Source: Deltaproteobacteria bacterium (GTDB lineage: Bacteria > Desulfobacterota > GWC2-55-46). From it: DNA of 64,000 nt. The position numbers and the translations under genes were made by a program. The stretch is taken from positions 281,649 to 345,648 of the forward strand of contig JAIOIE010000008.1 of NCBI GenBank assembly GCA_019912665.1, in the 5' to 3' direction. How positions within the stretch are numbered: position 1 is the stretch's first letter; each line of letters begins with the position of its first letter. Of this stretch, positions 16,586-24,937 are shown one piece after another. A model generated the notes under the pieces. That model searched no databases. It saw nothing but the letters and a program-made list of their open reading frames with translations, and had not been told where the DNA came from.

Positions 16586-17388
16586 CAGCCCTCGGCTCCT
16601 CCCTGAAGCCTGTAGCCCCTCGGCGTTACCATCCTCCCCAGGGCGAGGAAGGTGGATGAGTTCCCTATTATGAGGATGGTAAGCATGTCTATCCTGTCGT
16701 AAAGGGCGCTGACGTTATCGAGGGTAGTCAATACGGCGTCCTCGTCGGCGCGCGACGCGTTACGGACTATGCCGACCGGGGTCGAGCCCTTCCTGTGGCG
16801 GCCTATTATGGAAAGGGCCTTGCCCAGGCCCTCGATCCTCTTCGAGCTCTTCGGATTGTAGAGAACAAGTACGAAGTCCGCCCTTGCGGCCGCATCGAGC
16901 CGTTCCTCTATTACCTTCCAGTCCGTAAGGAGGTCGGAAAGCGATATCGAGGCGAAGTCGTGCATGAGGGGAGCGCCTAAAAGGGCCGATGCCGCGACAA
17001 AGGCCGGGACGCCTGGCACGACCTCGACTTCCATCTCCTCGCCTCCCGAGGCGGCAAGTAGCTCGAAGACAAGCCCCGCCATCCCGTAGATGCCGGCGTC
17101 CCCCGAGGAGACGACCGCCACCTTCTTCCCTTCCCTGGCGAACTCAATGGCCTGGGCGCAGCGCTCGACCTCATGGGTCATGCCCGTTGAGAAGACCTTC
17201 TTCCCCTCTGTAAGGTGCTTTATGAGCCCGACGTATCTCGTATAGCCCACGACGCAGTCGGCGGCATTGAGCATCTCAAGGGCCCTTTCCGTAAGGTGCC
17301 CGGCCCCTCCCGGCCCGATGCCTATGATGTAAACGGCGCCCTTGCCAGCGCCACGGTCACCCTGCCGCGTTTTATCTTCCTTAAGCAT
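16585..17388 (-). CDS. cbiH: Precorrin-3B/cobalt-factor III C17-methyltransferase
   Basis: A 267-residue SAM-dependent tetrapyrrole methyltransferase. The N-terminal VYIIGIGPGGAGHLTERAL and the VVSSGDAGIYGMAGLVFE motif are diagnostic for CbiH/CobJ, which methylates C17 and contracts the ring. ATG 17388 is chosen; it lies inside the end of cbiG (stop 17322), a 67-bp overlap. The deoB start overlaps its stop. It is part of the anaerobic series with CbiL, CbiF, CbiG, CbiD and CbiET. Confidence 0.93.
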   Translation of the reverse strand: MLKEDKTRQGDRGAGKGAVYIIGIGPGGAGHLTERALEMLNAADCVVGYTRYVGLIKHLTEGKKVFSTGMTHEVERCAQAIEFAREGKKVAVVSSGDAGIYGMAGLVFELLAASGGEEMEVEVVPGVPAFVAASALLGAPLMHDFASISLSDLLTDWKVIEERLDAAARADFVLVLYNPKSSKRIEGLGKALSIIGRHRKGSTPVGIVRNASRADEDAVLTTLDNVSALYDRIDMLTILIIGNSSTFLALGRMVTPRGYRLQGGAEG

Positions 17389-18389
17389 AGCTCCCTTACC
17401 CCTGATGAGATGAGGGCGGCCGGTTCCGCCACCCCCCATGTGCCTGCGATTTCTTTCACGAAAACGGAGCGCGGCGAAGGGATTCTGACCCTTGCGAGCC
17501 GCTTGCTCCCGAAATACTCCACACTTACCCGCATCTCTTTAGCGAGCGCCGTTATCCCCTTTTCGCCCCTCTTAAGCTCTATAGTAGCGAGGCCCCGTAT
17601 CGAAAGGGGAGATATACCGGCTTTCCTGAGAGCGGCCCGGAGCGCCTTTTTAATCTCCTCTTTCGGCACCCCCTTGCCGCAGCCTATTCCGGCGACGACC
17701 TCCCTGGGCCTTAAGACAAGTGTCCGTTCCGTTTCCGGACCGGAGTTTTTTTGGACCCCGCTCGTTACGTGTATTACTGCCTCGCCCTCCTTCAGCTGCC
17801 GGGGCGCGCTCTTCGTGAATTTGAAACCGCCCTTCCCGAACCGCGCCTTAAGGGCCTTGAGCCTGGCTGAGCTGCTATCGGCTATATGCACTGTCCTTCC
17901 GTCCAGTATGGACGAGTTTACGGCCTTAATGCTGCCGGGGTTTTCGACCGAGAGGGAGAAGGCTTCCGCGATATCCTCTGCCGAGGGCAGGCCCCAGAGC
18001 TCAGTCGCAGTCGTTATGACCGGGGCCGCCTTTAAGGCAGCGGCTATTTCCGCTGCGAGCCGGTTGGCGCCTCCGAGGTGGCCGGAAAGGAGGCTTATCG
18101 AGAAGCGCGCCCTCTCGTCAACGACCACGACCGCCGGGTCCAGGTGCTTCGCTTTCATGAGCGGCGCTATGGCCCTTACCGCTATGCCCGTGGCGGAGAT
18201 GAAAACGAGCGCCCCGTAGCGCTTGAAGGCGGAAGCGGCCTTTCTCTTAAGCCCGCCGTCCTTGAGCTCTTCCGGGGAGAAGACCTTAACGCCCTTAAGC
18301 GCGGACTCAAGCCTCTTCGAGACCTGAAGCCCCCTACGGGTCACCGCGAATACCGCTATCCCGGCCCTTACGTCAGCGCGCCCGCTCAA
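17322..18389 (-). CDS. cbiG: Cobalt-precorrin-5A hydrolase
   Basis: A 355-residue protein with the CbiG order: an N-terminal domain (AVFAVTRRGLQVSKRL), a middle domain with ALVFISATGIAVRAIAPL and SLLSGHLGGANRLAAEIA (residues ~60-125), and a C-terminal domain with VAGIGCGKGVPKEEI (~230). CbiG opens the ring-A lactone and releases the C20 fragment as acetaldehyde. It is found in the anaerobic, early-cobalt route only, which supports that reading of the operon. It overlaps the upstream creatininase-like gene (stop 18373) by 17 bp. Confidence 0.93.
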   Translation of the reverse strand: MSGRADVRAGIAVFAVTRRGLQVSKRLESALKGVKVFSPEELKDGGLKRKAASAFKRYGALVFISATGIAVRAIAPLMKAKHLDPAVVVVDERARFSISLLSGHLGGANRLAAEIAAALKAAPVITTATELWGLPSAEDIAEAFSLSVENPGSIKAVNSSILDGRTVHIADSSSARLKALKARFGKGGFKFTKSAPRQLKEGEAVIHVTSGVQKNSGPETERTLVLRPREVVAGIGCGKGVPKEEIKKALRAALRKAGISPLSIRGLATIELKRGEKGITALAKEMRVSVEYFGSKRLARVRIPSPRSVFVKEIAGTWGVAEPAALISSGVRELCLRKIKRGRVTVALARAPFTS

Positions 18390-19089
18390 CTGCCCGTATC
18401 ACCTCTTCGAGTCTTGCGGTCATGAGCCTGAAGAGCCTTTCGCCCTTTTCCTTGGACGCCTTTGCCGGGTTTCCCCAGACCGCGCCGGGCCAGTATTTGA
18501 GCTTGTCCTTTACGATAAGCGGCCTGGGAAATGCAGGGTACTCTTCTTTTGCCCTGCCGTTTACGAGCCCGGGCGCGAGGTGGAGCATGAGAGACGTCTC
18601 CATCTCGCCGGCGTGGGAGTCGTTCCTTGTCTCGGCTATTTCGCCGGCTTCCTTTCCGAGGACCTCGTATATAGAAAAGGCTGCAAGCCGTAAACCTGGA
18701 AGCTCCTTTACGAGCCCCTCTGAAGCCTCCTTCATGGCCGACACATGGAGCCCGCCGCCGTGGCCCGAGGCGAGTATTATCTTCCTGAACCCCTGCTCAT
18801 AGGCGCTACGGACCATATCCGTTACGAACGACCTCAGGGTCGGCGGGCTTATCCCGATTGTGCCCGGGTGCTCTGCTGTCGAGGTGCATACGCCGTATTG
18901 CAGAGGCGGGGCCATTATGACGTTCTTTTTTTCGGAAGAGACCTTTCGCACCGCCTCGCGTATTATGAGCGTATCGGTGTTCAAAGGGAGGTGAGTGCCG
19001 TGGGCCTCGATCGTGCCGAAGGGCACGACAAGGGTCGCTTTGGGCACAAGCCTTTTGAATTCCTTCATCGTCAACTCGCCAAGGAGCAT
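18373..19089 (-). CDS. Creatininase-family amidohydrolase in the cobalamin operon
   Basis: A 238-residue protein with the creatininase fold signature: metal ligands in PFGTIEAHGTHLPLNTDT (Glu, His, Asp), SGHGGG and NDSHAGEMETSL (Glu). The family includes creatinine amidohydrolase and other cyclic-amide hydrolases (for example MftE and FAPy deformylase). The start at 19089 has a strong ribosome site (GGAGGTGA, four bases before ATG). It lies between vanZ-like and cbiG genes, overlaps cbiG by 17 bp and is surely co-transcribed, which hints at a role in cobalamin synthesis or salvage. The substrate is unknown. Confidence 0.85.
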   Translation of the reverse strand: MLLGELTMKEFKRLVPKATLVVPFGTIEAHGTHLPLNTDTLIIREAVRKVSSEKKNVIMAPPLQYGVCTSTAEHPGTIGISPPTLRSFVTDMVRSAYEQGFRKIILASGHGGGLHVSAMKEASEGLVKELPGLRLAAFSIYEVLGKEAGEIAETRNDSHAGEMETSLMLHLAPGLVNGRAKEEYPAFPRPLIVKDKLKYWPGAVWGNPAKASKEKGERLFRLMTARLEEVIRAVERAR

Positions 19090-19139
19090 GGCGTCACCTC
19101 CTTCGAATACAGCTTCCGCGAATCAAGGGGCTAACTTTA

Positions 19140-19535
19140 TCACCTTCGGGCCTCAGGGCTCGTATGGGAGACTTTCTTAATAGGCCTTGCAACGCGGTAC
19201 GCTATCGAGCCGAAGGCCGCGCCCATGCCGTTCGCGACCGCGTCATAGATATCAGCCGTGCGGGTATCGGTCAGGGCGGACTGGAGGAACTCTATAAACG
19301 CCCCGAAAACGGAGGCCGCTAAAAAGGCTGCCAGGACAGCAGAAGCCTTCCAGCCCGGCATAGAGGCGGAGAGCGCCCTCATGAGGAGCCAAGCCAGGCC
19401 TGCATAGGCGAGCGCGTGGTAGACCTTGTCCACGCCGATGATGTGCTCCTCTGCCTCGGATGACGGCAGAAGCGAGAGCACCATTATGAGGAGGGCATAC
19501 GGCAGTACCGGCCCCCAGCCCCGGAAAGCGCTCAT
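19140..19535 (-). CDS. VanZ-like small membrane protein
   Basis: A 131-residue membrane protein with about four hydrophobic segments. VDKVYHALAYAGLAWLLMRA and GAFIEFLQSALTDTRTADIYDAVANGMGA are the VanZ-family hallmarks (conserved His, Glu-x-x-Q and Asp-x-x-x-N). ATG 19535 overlaps the cbiF stop (ATGA), so it is coupled to that gene. An ORF extends upstream but inside cbiF. VanZ proteins have no settled biochemical role. Its presence inside a cobalamin operon is unusual. Confidence 0.82.
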   Translation of the reverse strand: MSAFRGWGPVLPYALLIMVLSLLPSSEAEEHIIGVDKVYHALAYAGLAWLLMRALSASMPGWKASAVLAAFLAASVFGAFIEFLQSALTDTRTADIYDAVANGMGAAFGSIAYRVARPIKKVSHTSPEARR

Positions 19536-20305
19536 TTCCTGAACCCGTGGCTGAAGCCCTGGTCGTAAAGCCTCGAGTGCTCGACCGGGTCGTCGCCTAT
19601 GGCCTTTCCGACTATTATCATGGCCTGCCTTTTGATGCCGGACTCCTCGACCTTCTCCCTTATGTCCGCGAGAGTGCTTTTTACCACCAGCTCGTCCTCC
19701 CACGAGGCCCTGTATACGACCGCAACAGGCGTATCCGGCGGATAGCCGCATTGAAGCTCCCTTACGACCTCGTCCATCATGGAAACGCTCAGGAATATGC
19801 AGATGGTCGCGCCGTGCGCGGCAAGCGAGTTGAGGCGTTCCTTTTCCGGGACCGGGGTCCTGCCCTCTAGCCTGGTGAATATGACCGTCTGCGTCACACC
19901 CGGAAGCGTTAGCTCCCTTTTGAGGGCCGCCGCCGAGGCGAAAGCGGATGAGACGCCCGGCACGATGCTGTAGGGGATACCCGCCTTTTCCAGGGCCTCG
20001 GCCTGCTCCCTCAGCGCTCCGTAGAGAGAAGGATCGCCGGTATGGAGCCTCACTACCTTCCTGCCCTTTCTGGATGCATCTATCATGAGAGAGACTATCG
20101 CTTCGAGGTCCATGGAGGCGCTATTGTGCACCTCAGGCCCCTTTTCGCACCACTCCAATACCTTCTCCCTCACGAGCGACCCGGCGTAAATGACTACGTC
20201 GGCGTCCTTAAGGAGCTTCATCCCCTTAACGGTTATGAGCTCGGGGTCGCCGGGGCCGGAGCCCACGAACCATACCGTAGAAGGCTCTTTATTATTCTCA
20301 GGCAT
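19532..20305 (-). CDS. cbiF: Cobalt-precorrin-4 C11-methyltransferase
   Basis: A 257-residue tetrapyrrole methylase. VWFVGSGPGDPELITVKGMKLL (N-terminus), YAGSLVREKVL and RLHTGDPSLYGALREQ are diagnostic of CbiF/CobM. It methylates C11 of cobalt-precorrin-4. It overlaps cbiL by 8 bp upstream and the VanZ-like gene by 4 bp downstream. Confidence 0.95.
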   Translation of the reverse strand: MPENNKEPSTVWFVGSGPGDPELITVKGMKLLKDADVVIYAGSLVREKVLEWCEKGPEVHNSASMDLEAIVSLMIDASRKGRKVVRLHTGDPSLYGALREQAEALEKAGIPYSIVPGVSSAFASAAALKRELTLPGVTQTVIFTRLEGRTPVPEKERLNSLAAHGATICIFLSVSMMDEVVRELQCGYPPDTPVAVVYRASWEDELVVKSTLADIREKVEESGIKRQAMIIVGKAIGDDPVEHSRLYDQGFSHGFRK

Positions 20306-21014
20306 TCTTTCTCACTATTATCATTGAAAAATAATCGGGCCTGCCGCCCTTGAGGGCCCTCAGGTCCGTAACCAGCTTTTCCTCGGGCCAGCCTGCCCTT
20401 GAGACGAAAAAAGACCTCTCCAGAAGCCCGGCTTCTGTCAAGAGGTCGATTACTCCGTCAACGGCCCTGTTCACCTTCATCAATACTATGGTCTCGGCAG
20501 AGCCGAGCGCCTCTCTCACCTTATCGAGCTCGTAGGCCGCAGGTATAATTATAACCCTCTCGGCGGTTTCCGCAAGGGAGGCAGGGAGCGCGGCGGCGGA
20601 GGCCGAAAAGGAGGCGACGCCAGGCACCACCCTTATCTCCGAGCCCGGCGAAAGCTCCTTTACGAAAGGCATAAGATAGCTGAAGGTCGAATATATGAGC
20701 GGGTCTCCCAATGTCACGAAGGCGGCATCGACTCCCTCCCTGAGCCTGTCTGATATAAGCCGGGCAGCGCTCTTCCGCGACTCTCTGAGGGCCTCGGGAT
20801 CCCTTGTCATTGGAAAGGGAAGCTCAAGAATCTTTTTGCCGCCGAGGTCCACGGCCTTCCTGACTATCGAGAGGGCGAGGCTTTCGTCCCCTCCCTCGGA
20901 TTTCGGCACAGCGAGCACGCCGGCCGCCCCTATGACCCTCACAGCCTTGATGGTCATAAGCTCCGGGTCGCCCGGCCCGACACCTACTCCGTAGAATACG
21001 CCCGGCTTAATCAA
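20298..21014 (-). CDS. cbiL: Cobalt-factor II/precorrin-2 C20-methyltransferase
   Basis: A 238-residue tetrapyrrole methylase. FYGVGVGPGDPELMTIKAV and VTLGDPLIYSTFSYLMP are CbiL/CobI signatures. The start is TTG at 21014, overlapping the cbiET stop as TTGA; no better start exists because the conserved N-terminus begins here. It adds the C20 methyl group, the first dedicated step after cobalt insertion. Confidence 0.93.
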   Translation of the reverse strand: MIKPGVFYGVGVGPGDPELMTIKAVRVIGAAGVLAVPKSEGGDESLALSIVRKAVDLGGKKILELPFPMTRDPEALRESRKSAARLISDRLREGVDAAFVTLGDPLIYSTFSYLMPFVKELSPGSEIRVVPGVASFSASAAALPASLAETAERVIIIPAAYELDKVREALGSAETIVLMKVNRAVDGVIDLLTEAGLLERSFFVSRAGWPEEKLVTDLRALKGGRPDYFSMIIVRKNA

Positions 21015-22222
21015 GGTTTTTTCCCGCTTATTATGAATACCGGGTTGTAGGCAGCGAGCATGTTCAAGTCCCCTGCGGGCCTTGCCTTTGAAATCGACAT
21101 CTGGATAAGCTCCTTCTCCCAGCCCTTTTTTCCGAAAAATTCGAACGCGGCAGAGGCGGTCTCAATCGTTACGGCGTTCACAACTACCCTGCCTCCGGGC
21201 TTAAGCCTGCCTGCAGTGTAGGACAGTATCATCTTTATGCCTTTGCCGCCGCCGCCGACGAAGACCGCGTCTGGCGCGGGAAGGCCTTTTAGCGCCCCCG
21301 GCGCCTCGCCCTCTATTACGTCGAGGTTACCGCAGCCGAACCTATTTTTGTTCTCCCGTATGTCTGAGACGCGTTTTCTGTCGCGCTCTATGGCGAATAC
21401 TTTCCCACCGGTAAGCCTCGCGGCCTCTATCGCGACTGAACCGGAGCAGGCGCCTATGTCCCAGACCACGTTGCCTTCCGTCAATCCGAGCCTGGAGAGG
21501 GAAACGACCCTGAACTCCTCCTTGGTTATCATGCCGCCCGAGTGGGAGAAGAGCCTGTCCGGGATGCCGAAACCGGTTTCCCGGATAATGGATTCCCTAT
21601 CCCGCATGAGTATCAGTATATTGAGCGGGGCGAAGGACCTCCTTTTCGATATCGATTCGAGCGTACCTTCGGTTATCCTTTCATCCTCTCCGAGTGACTC
21701 GCAGACAAAGGCCCTCCCGCCGATACCGCGCTCTTTAAGTTCCCTGCATATCCGGGCGGGAGTATTTACCCCGTCGGTAAAAAGGGCGAGCTTCGCGTTG
21801 GAGGCCGCCTCTTTCGAGAGCAGCGCATAGTCCGCCTCCCTGCCGTGGACGCTCAGGATCTTTACCCCGTTCATGTCCTCTTTTATGCGCGAAAAAGCCT
21901 CCTGTATCGCGCTCACGTTCGGGAGCACCCGGACGCGCCTCTTCCCGAACCTCCTTATGATGAACGAGCCTATGCCGAATATGAGCGGGTCGCCGGTTGC
22001 GAGTACCGCGACCGGCCGCCTCTCTTTCCTCGCGAGGTATTTCTCTATTGCGGACGCAGCCTCCTCAAGGCCTCCGAGCTGGACCTTTGCGGCCGGAAGC
22101 TCAAGGAATTCCGAAAGGTGCCTTTTCCCGCCGACCAGGAGGCCCGCCTTTTCTATTGCGCCGAGCGCCTCGGGAAGGAGGCTCTCCCTGCCCTGTATTC
22201 CTATACCTATTATGTGTATCAT
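21011..22222 (-). CDS. cbiET: Fused cobalt-precorrin-7 C5-methyltransferase / C15-methyltransferase-decarboxylase
   Basis: A 403-residue fusion. The first ~205 residues are CbiE, a tetrapyrrole methylase (IHIIGIGIQGRESLLPEALGA, LATGDPLIFGIGSFI). The rest is CbiT, a class I methyltransferase (VVWDIGACSGSVAIEAARLTG, SAM site; AVFVGGGGKGI). The arrangement is that of aerobic CobL, but the flanking CbiD, CbiG and CbiX put it in the anaerobic route. The CbiE part methylates C5; the CbiT part methylates C15 and decarboxylates the C12 acetate. Repeat copy A2 separates it from cbiD. Confidence 0.94.
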   Translation of the reverse strand: MIHIIGIGIQGRESLLPEALGAIEKAGLLVGGKRHLSEFLELPAAKVQLGGLEEAASAIEKYLARKERRPVAVLATGDPLIFGIGSFIIRRFGKRRVRVLPNVSAIQEAFSRIKEDMNGVKILSVHGREADYALLSKEAASNAKLALFTDGVNTPARICRELKERGIGGRAFVCESLGEDERITEGTLESISKRRSFAPLNILILMRDRESIIRETGFGIPDRLFSHSGGMITKEEFRVVSLSRLGLTEGNVVWDIGACSGSVAIEAARLTGGKVFAIERDRKRVSDIRENKNRFGCGNLDVIEGEAPGALKGLPAPDAVFVGGGGKGIKMILSYTAGRLKPGGRVVVNAVTIETASAAFEFFGKKGWEKELIQMSISKARPAGDLNMLAAYNPVFIISGKKP

Positions 22223-22230
22223 CTTATTGA

Positions 22231-22375
22231 AGGCAACCTCTAAAAATCAGAGATTTTCCCCGCAATCCAGGAAGGCCTGGAATAAAAAGCGGAGGATATA
22301 ATGCGAATATGTGAGCATTTTTATTCCAGTAACTACCCAGAGTCCGGGGAAAAGATCAATTTTCAGAGATTGCCT
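22231..22375 (+). repeat. Dispersed 143-bp palindromic repeat, copy A2
   Basis: The ends are AGGCAACCTCTAAAAATCAGAG and its near complement CTGA...GAGATTGCCT; the core carries GGAATAAAAAGCGGAGGATAT and ATATGTGAGCATTTTTATTCC. It lies inside the cobalamin operon between cbiD and cbiET. The right end encodes the last residues and stop of cbiD (GGC AAT CTC TGA, read on the minus strand). Confidence 0.9.
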
Positions 22376-23451
22376 GAAGCTATTTCTCCGTCATACCCGA
22401 TGAGGACCGCTGTCACGGACTTCCCCTTTCCGAGTATCCTTCCGGCATTCTTTTTAACCAGATAGCAGACCTCGTCCAGCGCCTTCTCAAAACCGTTTTC
22501 CTTGAGCATGAAAAACGCATGCCTTGCGGTATTTGCATTCTTTATCCGCCCGGCCAGCTCCTTCCCAGCGCCGAGCCTTTCGCAAAGCCCGGCCAGGAAT
22601 TCAAGCTCTATAGGGGCGTCATCGCAGTGCGTTTCGAAATGCCCTGACGCGAGCTTGGTGAATTTGCCGAACTGGCCCGCCACCACGACCTTTTTTATCT
22701 CCGGCCTCGAAGCCGCGTCCTTGAGCGCATAGCCCATGTGGTCGCCCGTAAGGACGCAGGCCGCCTCCGGAACCTTGAGCCTCTTCTCGACGGCTTTCTC
22801 GCTCGACCGCCCGGTCGAGAAGACCACCTCTTCAAGGCCGCTTGCCACGGCCACGCTCACCCCGCAGGAGATGGAATGGGTGTACGCGGCAAGAGACATG
22901 GGCTCGACTATGCCGGTTGTGCCTAAAATGGAGATGCCGCCGGTGATGCCGAGCCTGGGGTTCATGGTCTTGGCGGCAAGCTCGGCTCCGAGCGGCACTG
23001 ATATCGTCACAAGGAAGGACGCTTTCTTATGATAGAGGGCTGCCGCTTCCATGACCGCCCTCCTTATCATCGAAAGCGGCACCGGGTTTATGGCGGGCCT
23101 TCCTGGCCTGACCTTGAGCCCGGGTTTCGTAACGACTCCTACGCCAGGGCCGCCCTTTACCCTGACGGACGCGCGCTTCGCGTTCTCGCCGAGCAGCTCG
23201 ACCTCGGCCACGAACTCAGCCTTGTCCGTCACATCCGGGTCGTCCCCCGCGTCCTTCACTATAACGGCCCTGGCAGAACCCTTCGTGCCGGTAACCGATT
23301 TAATCGGGACCCTCAAGGTCCCGCCGCGAGGGAGCGTCACATCGACGTGTCCAGGCCTCAGGCCGCCCAGAAGCAAGAGCGCCGCTGCCTTTGCCCCGGC
23401 AGCGGCGCAAGTCCCTGTCGTATACCCTTTCCTGAGCTTACGCCCGGGCAT
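22363..23451 (-). CDS. cbiD: Cobalt-precorrin-5B C1-methyltransferase
   Basis: A 362-residue protein. The N-terminus LRKGYTTGTCAAAGAKAAALLLL and the motifs ISILGTTGIVEPMS and YTHSISCGVSVA are diagnostic for CbiD, which methylates C1 in the anaerobic route. I chose ATG 23451, 14 bp inside the end of the upstream membrane gene. The C-terminal residues SGNL and the stop are supplied by repeat copy A2, so the natural C-terminus may have been altered by repeat insertion. The family's usual length is ~360, so little seems lost. Confidence 0.94.
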   Translation of the reverse strand: MPGRKLRKGYTTGTCAAAGAKAAALLLLGGLRPGHVDVTLPRGGTLRVPIKSVTGTKGSARAVIVKDAGDDPDVTDKAEFVAEVELLGENAKRASVRVKGGPGVGVVTKPGLKVRPGRPAINPVPLSMIRRAVMEAAALYHKKASFLVTISVPLGAELAAKTMNPRLGITGGISILGTTGIVEPMSLAAYTHSISCGVSVAVASGLEEVVFSTGRSSEKAVEKRLKVPEAACVLTGDHMGYALKDAASRPEIKKVVVAGQFGKFTKLASGHFETHCDDAPIELEFLAGLCERLGAGKELAGRIKNANTARHAFFMLKENGFEKALDEVCYLVKKNAGRILGKGKSVTAVLIGYDGEIASGNL

Positions 23452-23860
23452 TCCCTGCCGCCGCCCTCTCCTCTCTCTTAAGGAGAAGGCCCAGTATGGC
23501 CCCAAGCGCCAGGGCCAGCAGGAACCCCTGCACCGTCTCCGGCTTTACGAGATGATATCTCTCGGGTTCCATCATGGAGAGGAAGTCCCCTGCAAGGCGA
23601 AGGAGGACCCAGAGGGCCGCCGAGATGAAGATCGCCCTGAAGACAGTCTTCCTGAACGGCAGGAACCTTCCCACCACAACCAGGAGGCCGCCCGTCACTA
23701 TCCCGAAGACGGCTCCCCCGAAGGAGAAGGTGACGAAGTCCTGTGCGAAGCTCCCCTCGAAGGGGAAGACGCCGCTTACGAAATTCGCGAGATAGCAGAG
23801 CCATCCCCAGAGGACCCCGGCTATAGCGCCGGCCTTGAGGCTCTCTTTTAGCGGAATCAT
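23438..23860 (-). CDS. Small membrane protein, possible CbtA-like cobalt transport subunit
   Basis: A 140-residue protein with about four hydrophobic segments (residues ~8-28, 35-60, 68-88, 108-125). I do not recognise it firmly. It follows a CbtB-like gene by 11 bp with a good ribosome site (GGAGGGACA before ATG 23860), the position where CbtA is normally encoded. CbtA proteins are ~230 residues, so this would be a short or diverged form. It overlaps cbiD. A role in cobalt uptake is inferred from context only. Confidence 0.6.
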   Translation of the reverse strand: MIPLKESLKAGAIAGVLWGWLCYLANFVSGVFPFEGSFAQDFVTFSFGGAVFGIVTGGLLVVVGRFLPFRKTVFRAIFISAALWVLLRLAGDFLSMMEPERYHLVKPETVQGFLLALALGAILGLLLKREERAAAGNARA

Positions 23861-23871
23861 TGTCCCTCCGG

Positions 23872-24042
23872 TCAGTGGCACGGCATCCCGAGAACGTGCC
23901 TGAAGTCATGGAGTGCGTCGTGCACGCCGGGCGCGACCGACTCCATCCCGAACGCTATCACGACCATTGCGAAAGCGAGGGCCACGAGTACCGCGCCGGG
24001 GATTAGCGCGCCCATTCCGCCCTTTTCAAGTGTCCTTTCCAT
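23872..24042 (-). CDS. CbtB-like small cobalt transporter subunit
   Basis: A 56-residue protein that is easy to miss. It has one membrane helix (ALIPGAVLVALAFAMVVIAF, residues 12-31) and a His-rich tail VHDALHDFRHVLGMPCH. This pattern of one helix then H..HD.RH..G.PCH is the CbtB family, predicted cobalt transporter subunits under B12 control. A strong ribosome site (AAAAGGAGG) lies at 24052-24060. It stands between cbiO and a small membrane gene in the cobalt operon, so this operon seems to hold two cobalt uptake modules. Confidence 0.8.
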   Translation of the reverse strand: MERTLEKGGMGALIPGAVLVALAFAMVVIAFGMESVAPGVHDALHDFRHVLGMPCH

Positions 24043-24115
24043 ATACAGAGCCTCCTTTTGTGGTTAAATGTGTTTTCTCAGCCGCTACGCTATATAAACT
24101 TCGGGACTTAAGCCC

Positions 24116-24937
24116 CTAATCGTGCTCGTCGTGAGTGGAAAACGGCCCGTGGCTGTGCCTGTGTACTATCTCCCCGTGCCTGTGCTCGTGCTCGTGTATG
24201 ATGTTCGCAGCAAGGAGCAGGTCCTTGTCCTTCAATATCTCGCCTGTCGGCCCTTCCGCCGCCACGGTGTGCGATTCTCCGAGCACCAGGACCCTTTCGG
24301 AGAGGTCGCCCGCGAGGCTCAGGTCATGCGTTGCGATTATAACCGTTTTCCCGAAGCCTCTCAAGGAGAGAAGGAGCTCGTAAAGCCAGACCTGGCTCCT
24401 CGGGTCGAGCCCGTTCGTTGGCTCATCCAGGAGGAGCACCCCGGGGTTTATTGCCAGGACCGAGGCTATCGCGACCTTTTTCTTCTCTCCGCCGCTCAAG
24501 GCATAGGGCGGCCTGTCCCTGAGCGCCTCTATCCCTAGCATACGGAGGAGCTCCCCCGCCCTTTTCACCGCCTCCTTTGCCCCTAGCCCGAGCTGGAGCG
24601 GGCCGAACGAGAGCTCATCGAAAACAGTAGGGCAGAAGAGCTGCACGTCCGGCTCGGGGAAGAGGAAGCCCACGCTGGATCTCAAGCGGACGAGAAACTC
24701 GCCTTTCAATCCATCTTCCGTGACCGGCTTTCCCTCGAAATAAACGCATCCGGCGGACGGGAAGATGAGGCCGTCCAGGAGCTTAAGTAACGTCGACTTT
24801 CCGCTCCCGTTCGCCCCGAGTATGGCCAGGCATTCGCCCCTGCCGACGCTCAGGCTTACATCGGAAAGGGCCGGGGCCTGCCCGTACGAGAAGCTTACCC
24901 CTTCGGCCCGCAAGACCTCTTCCGCTACGCGGCTCAC
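24116..24937 (-). CDS. cbiO: Cobalt ECF transporter ATPase
   Basis: A 273-residue ABC ATPase: Walker A GANGSGKST (~residues 37-45), signature LSGGEKKKVAIA, Walker B VLLLDEPTNGLD and switch His IATHDLSLA. The last ~25 residues are His-rich (HEHEHRHGEIVHRHSHG), as in some CbiO/NikO proteins, and may bind metal. The start is GTG, overlapping the cbiQ stop as GTGA. It energises cobalt uptake with CbiM and CbiQ. Confidence 0.93.
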   Translation of the reverse strand: MSRVAEEVLRAEGVSFSYGQAPALSDVSLSVGRGECLAILGANGSGKSTLLKLLDGLIFPSAGCVYFEGKPVTEDGLKGEFLVRLRSSVGFLFPEPDVQLFCPTVFDELSFGPLQLGLGAKEAVKRAGELLRMLGIEALRDRPPYALSGGEKKKVAIASVLAINPGVLLLDEPTNGLDPRSQVWLYELLLSLRGFGKTVIIATHDLSLAGDLSERVLVLGESHTVAAEGPTGEILKDKDLLLAANIIHEHEHRHGEIVHRHSHGPFSTHDEHD

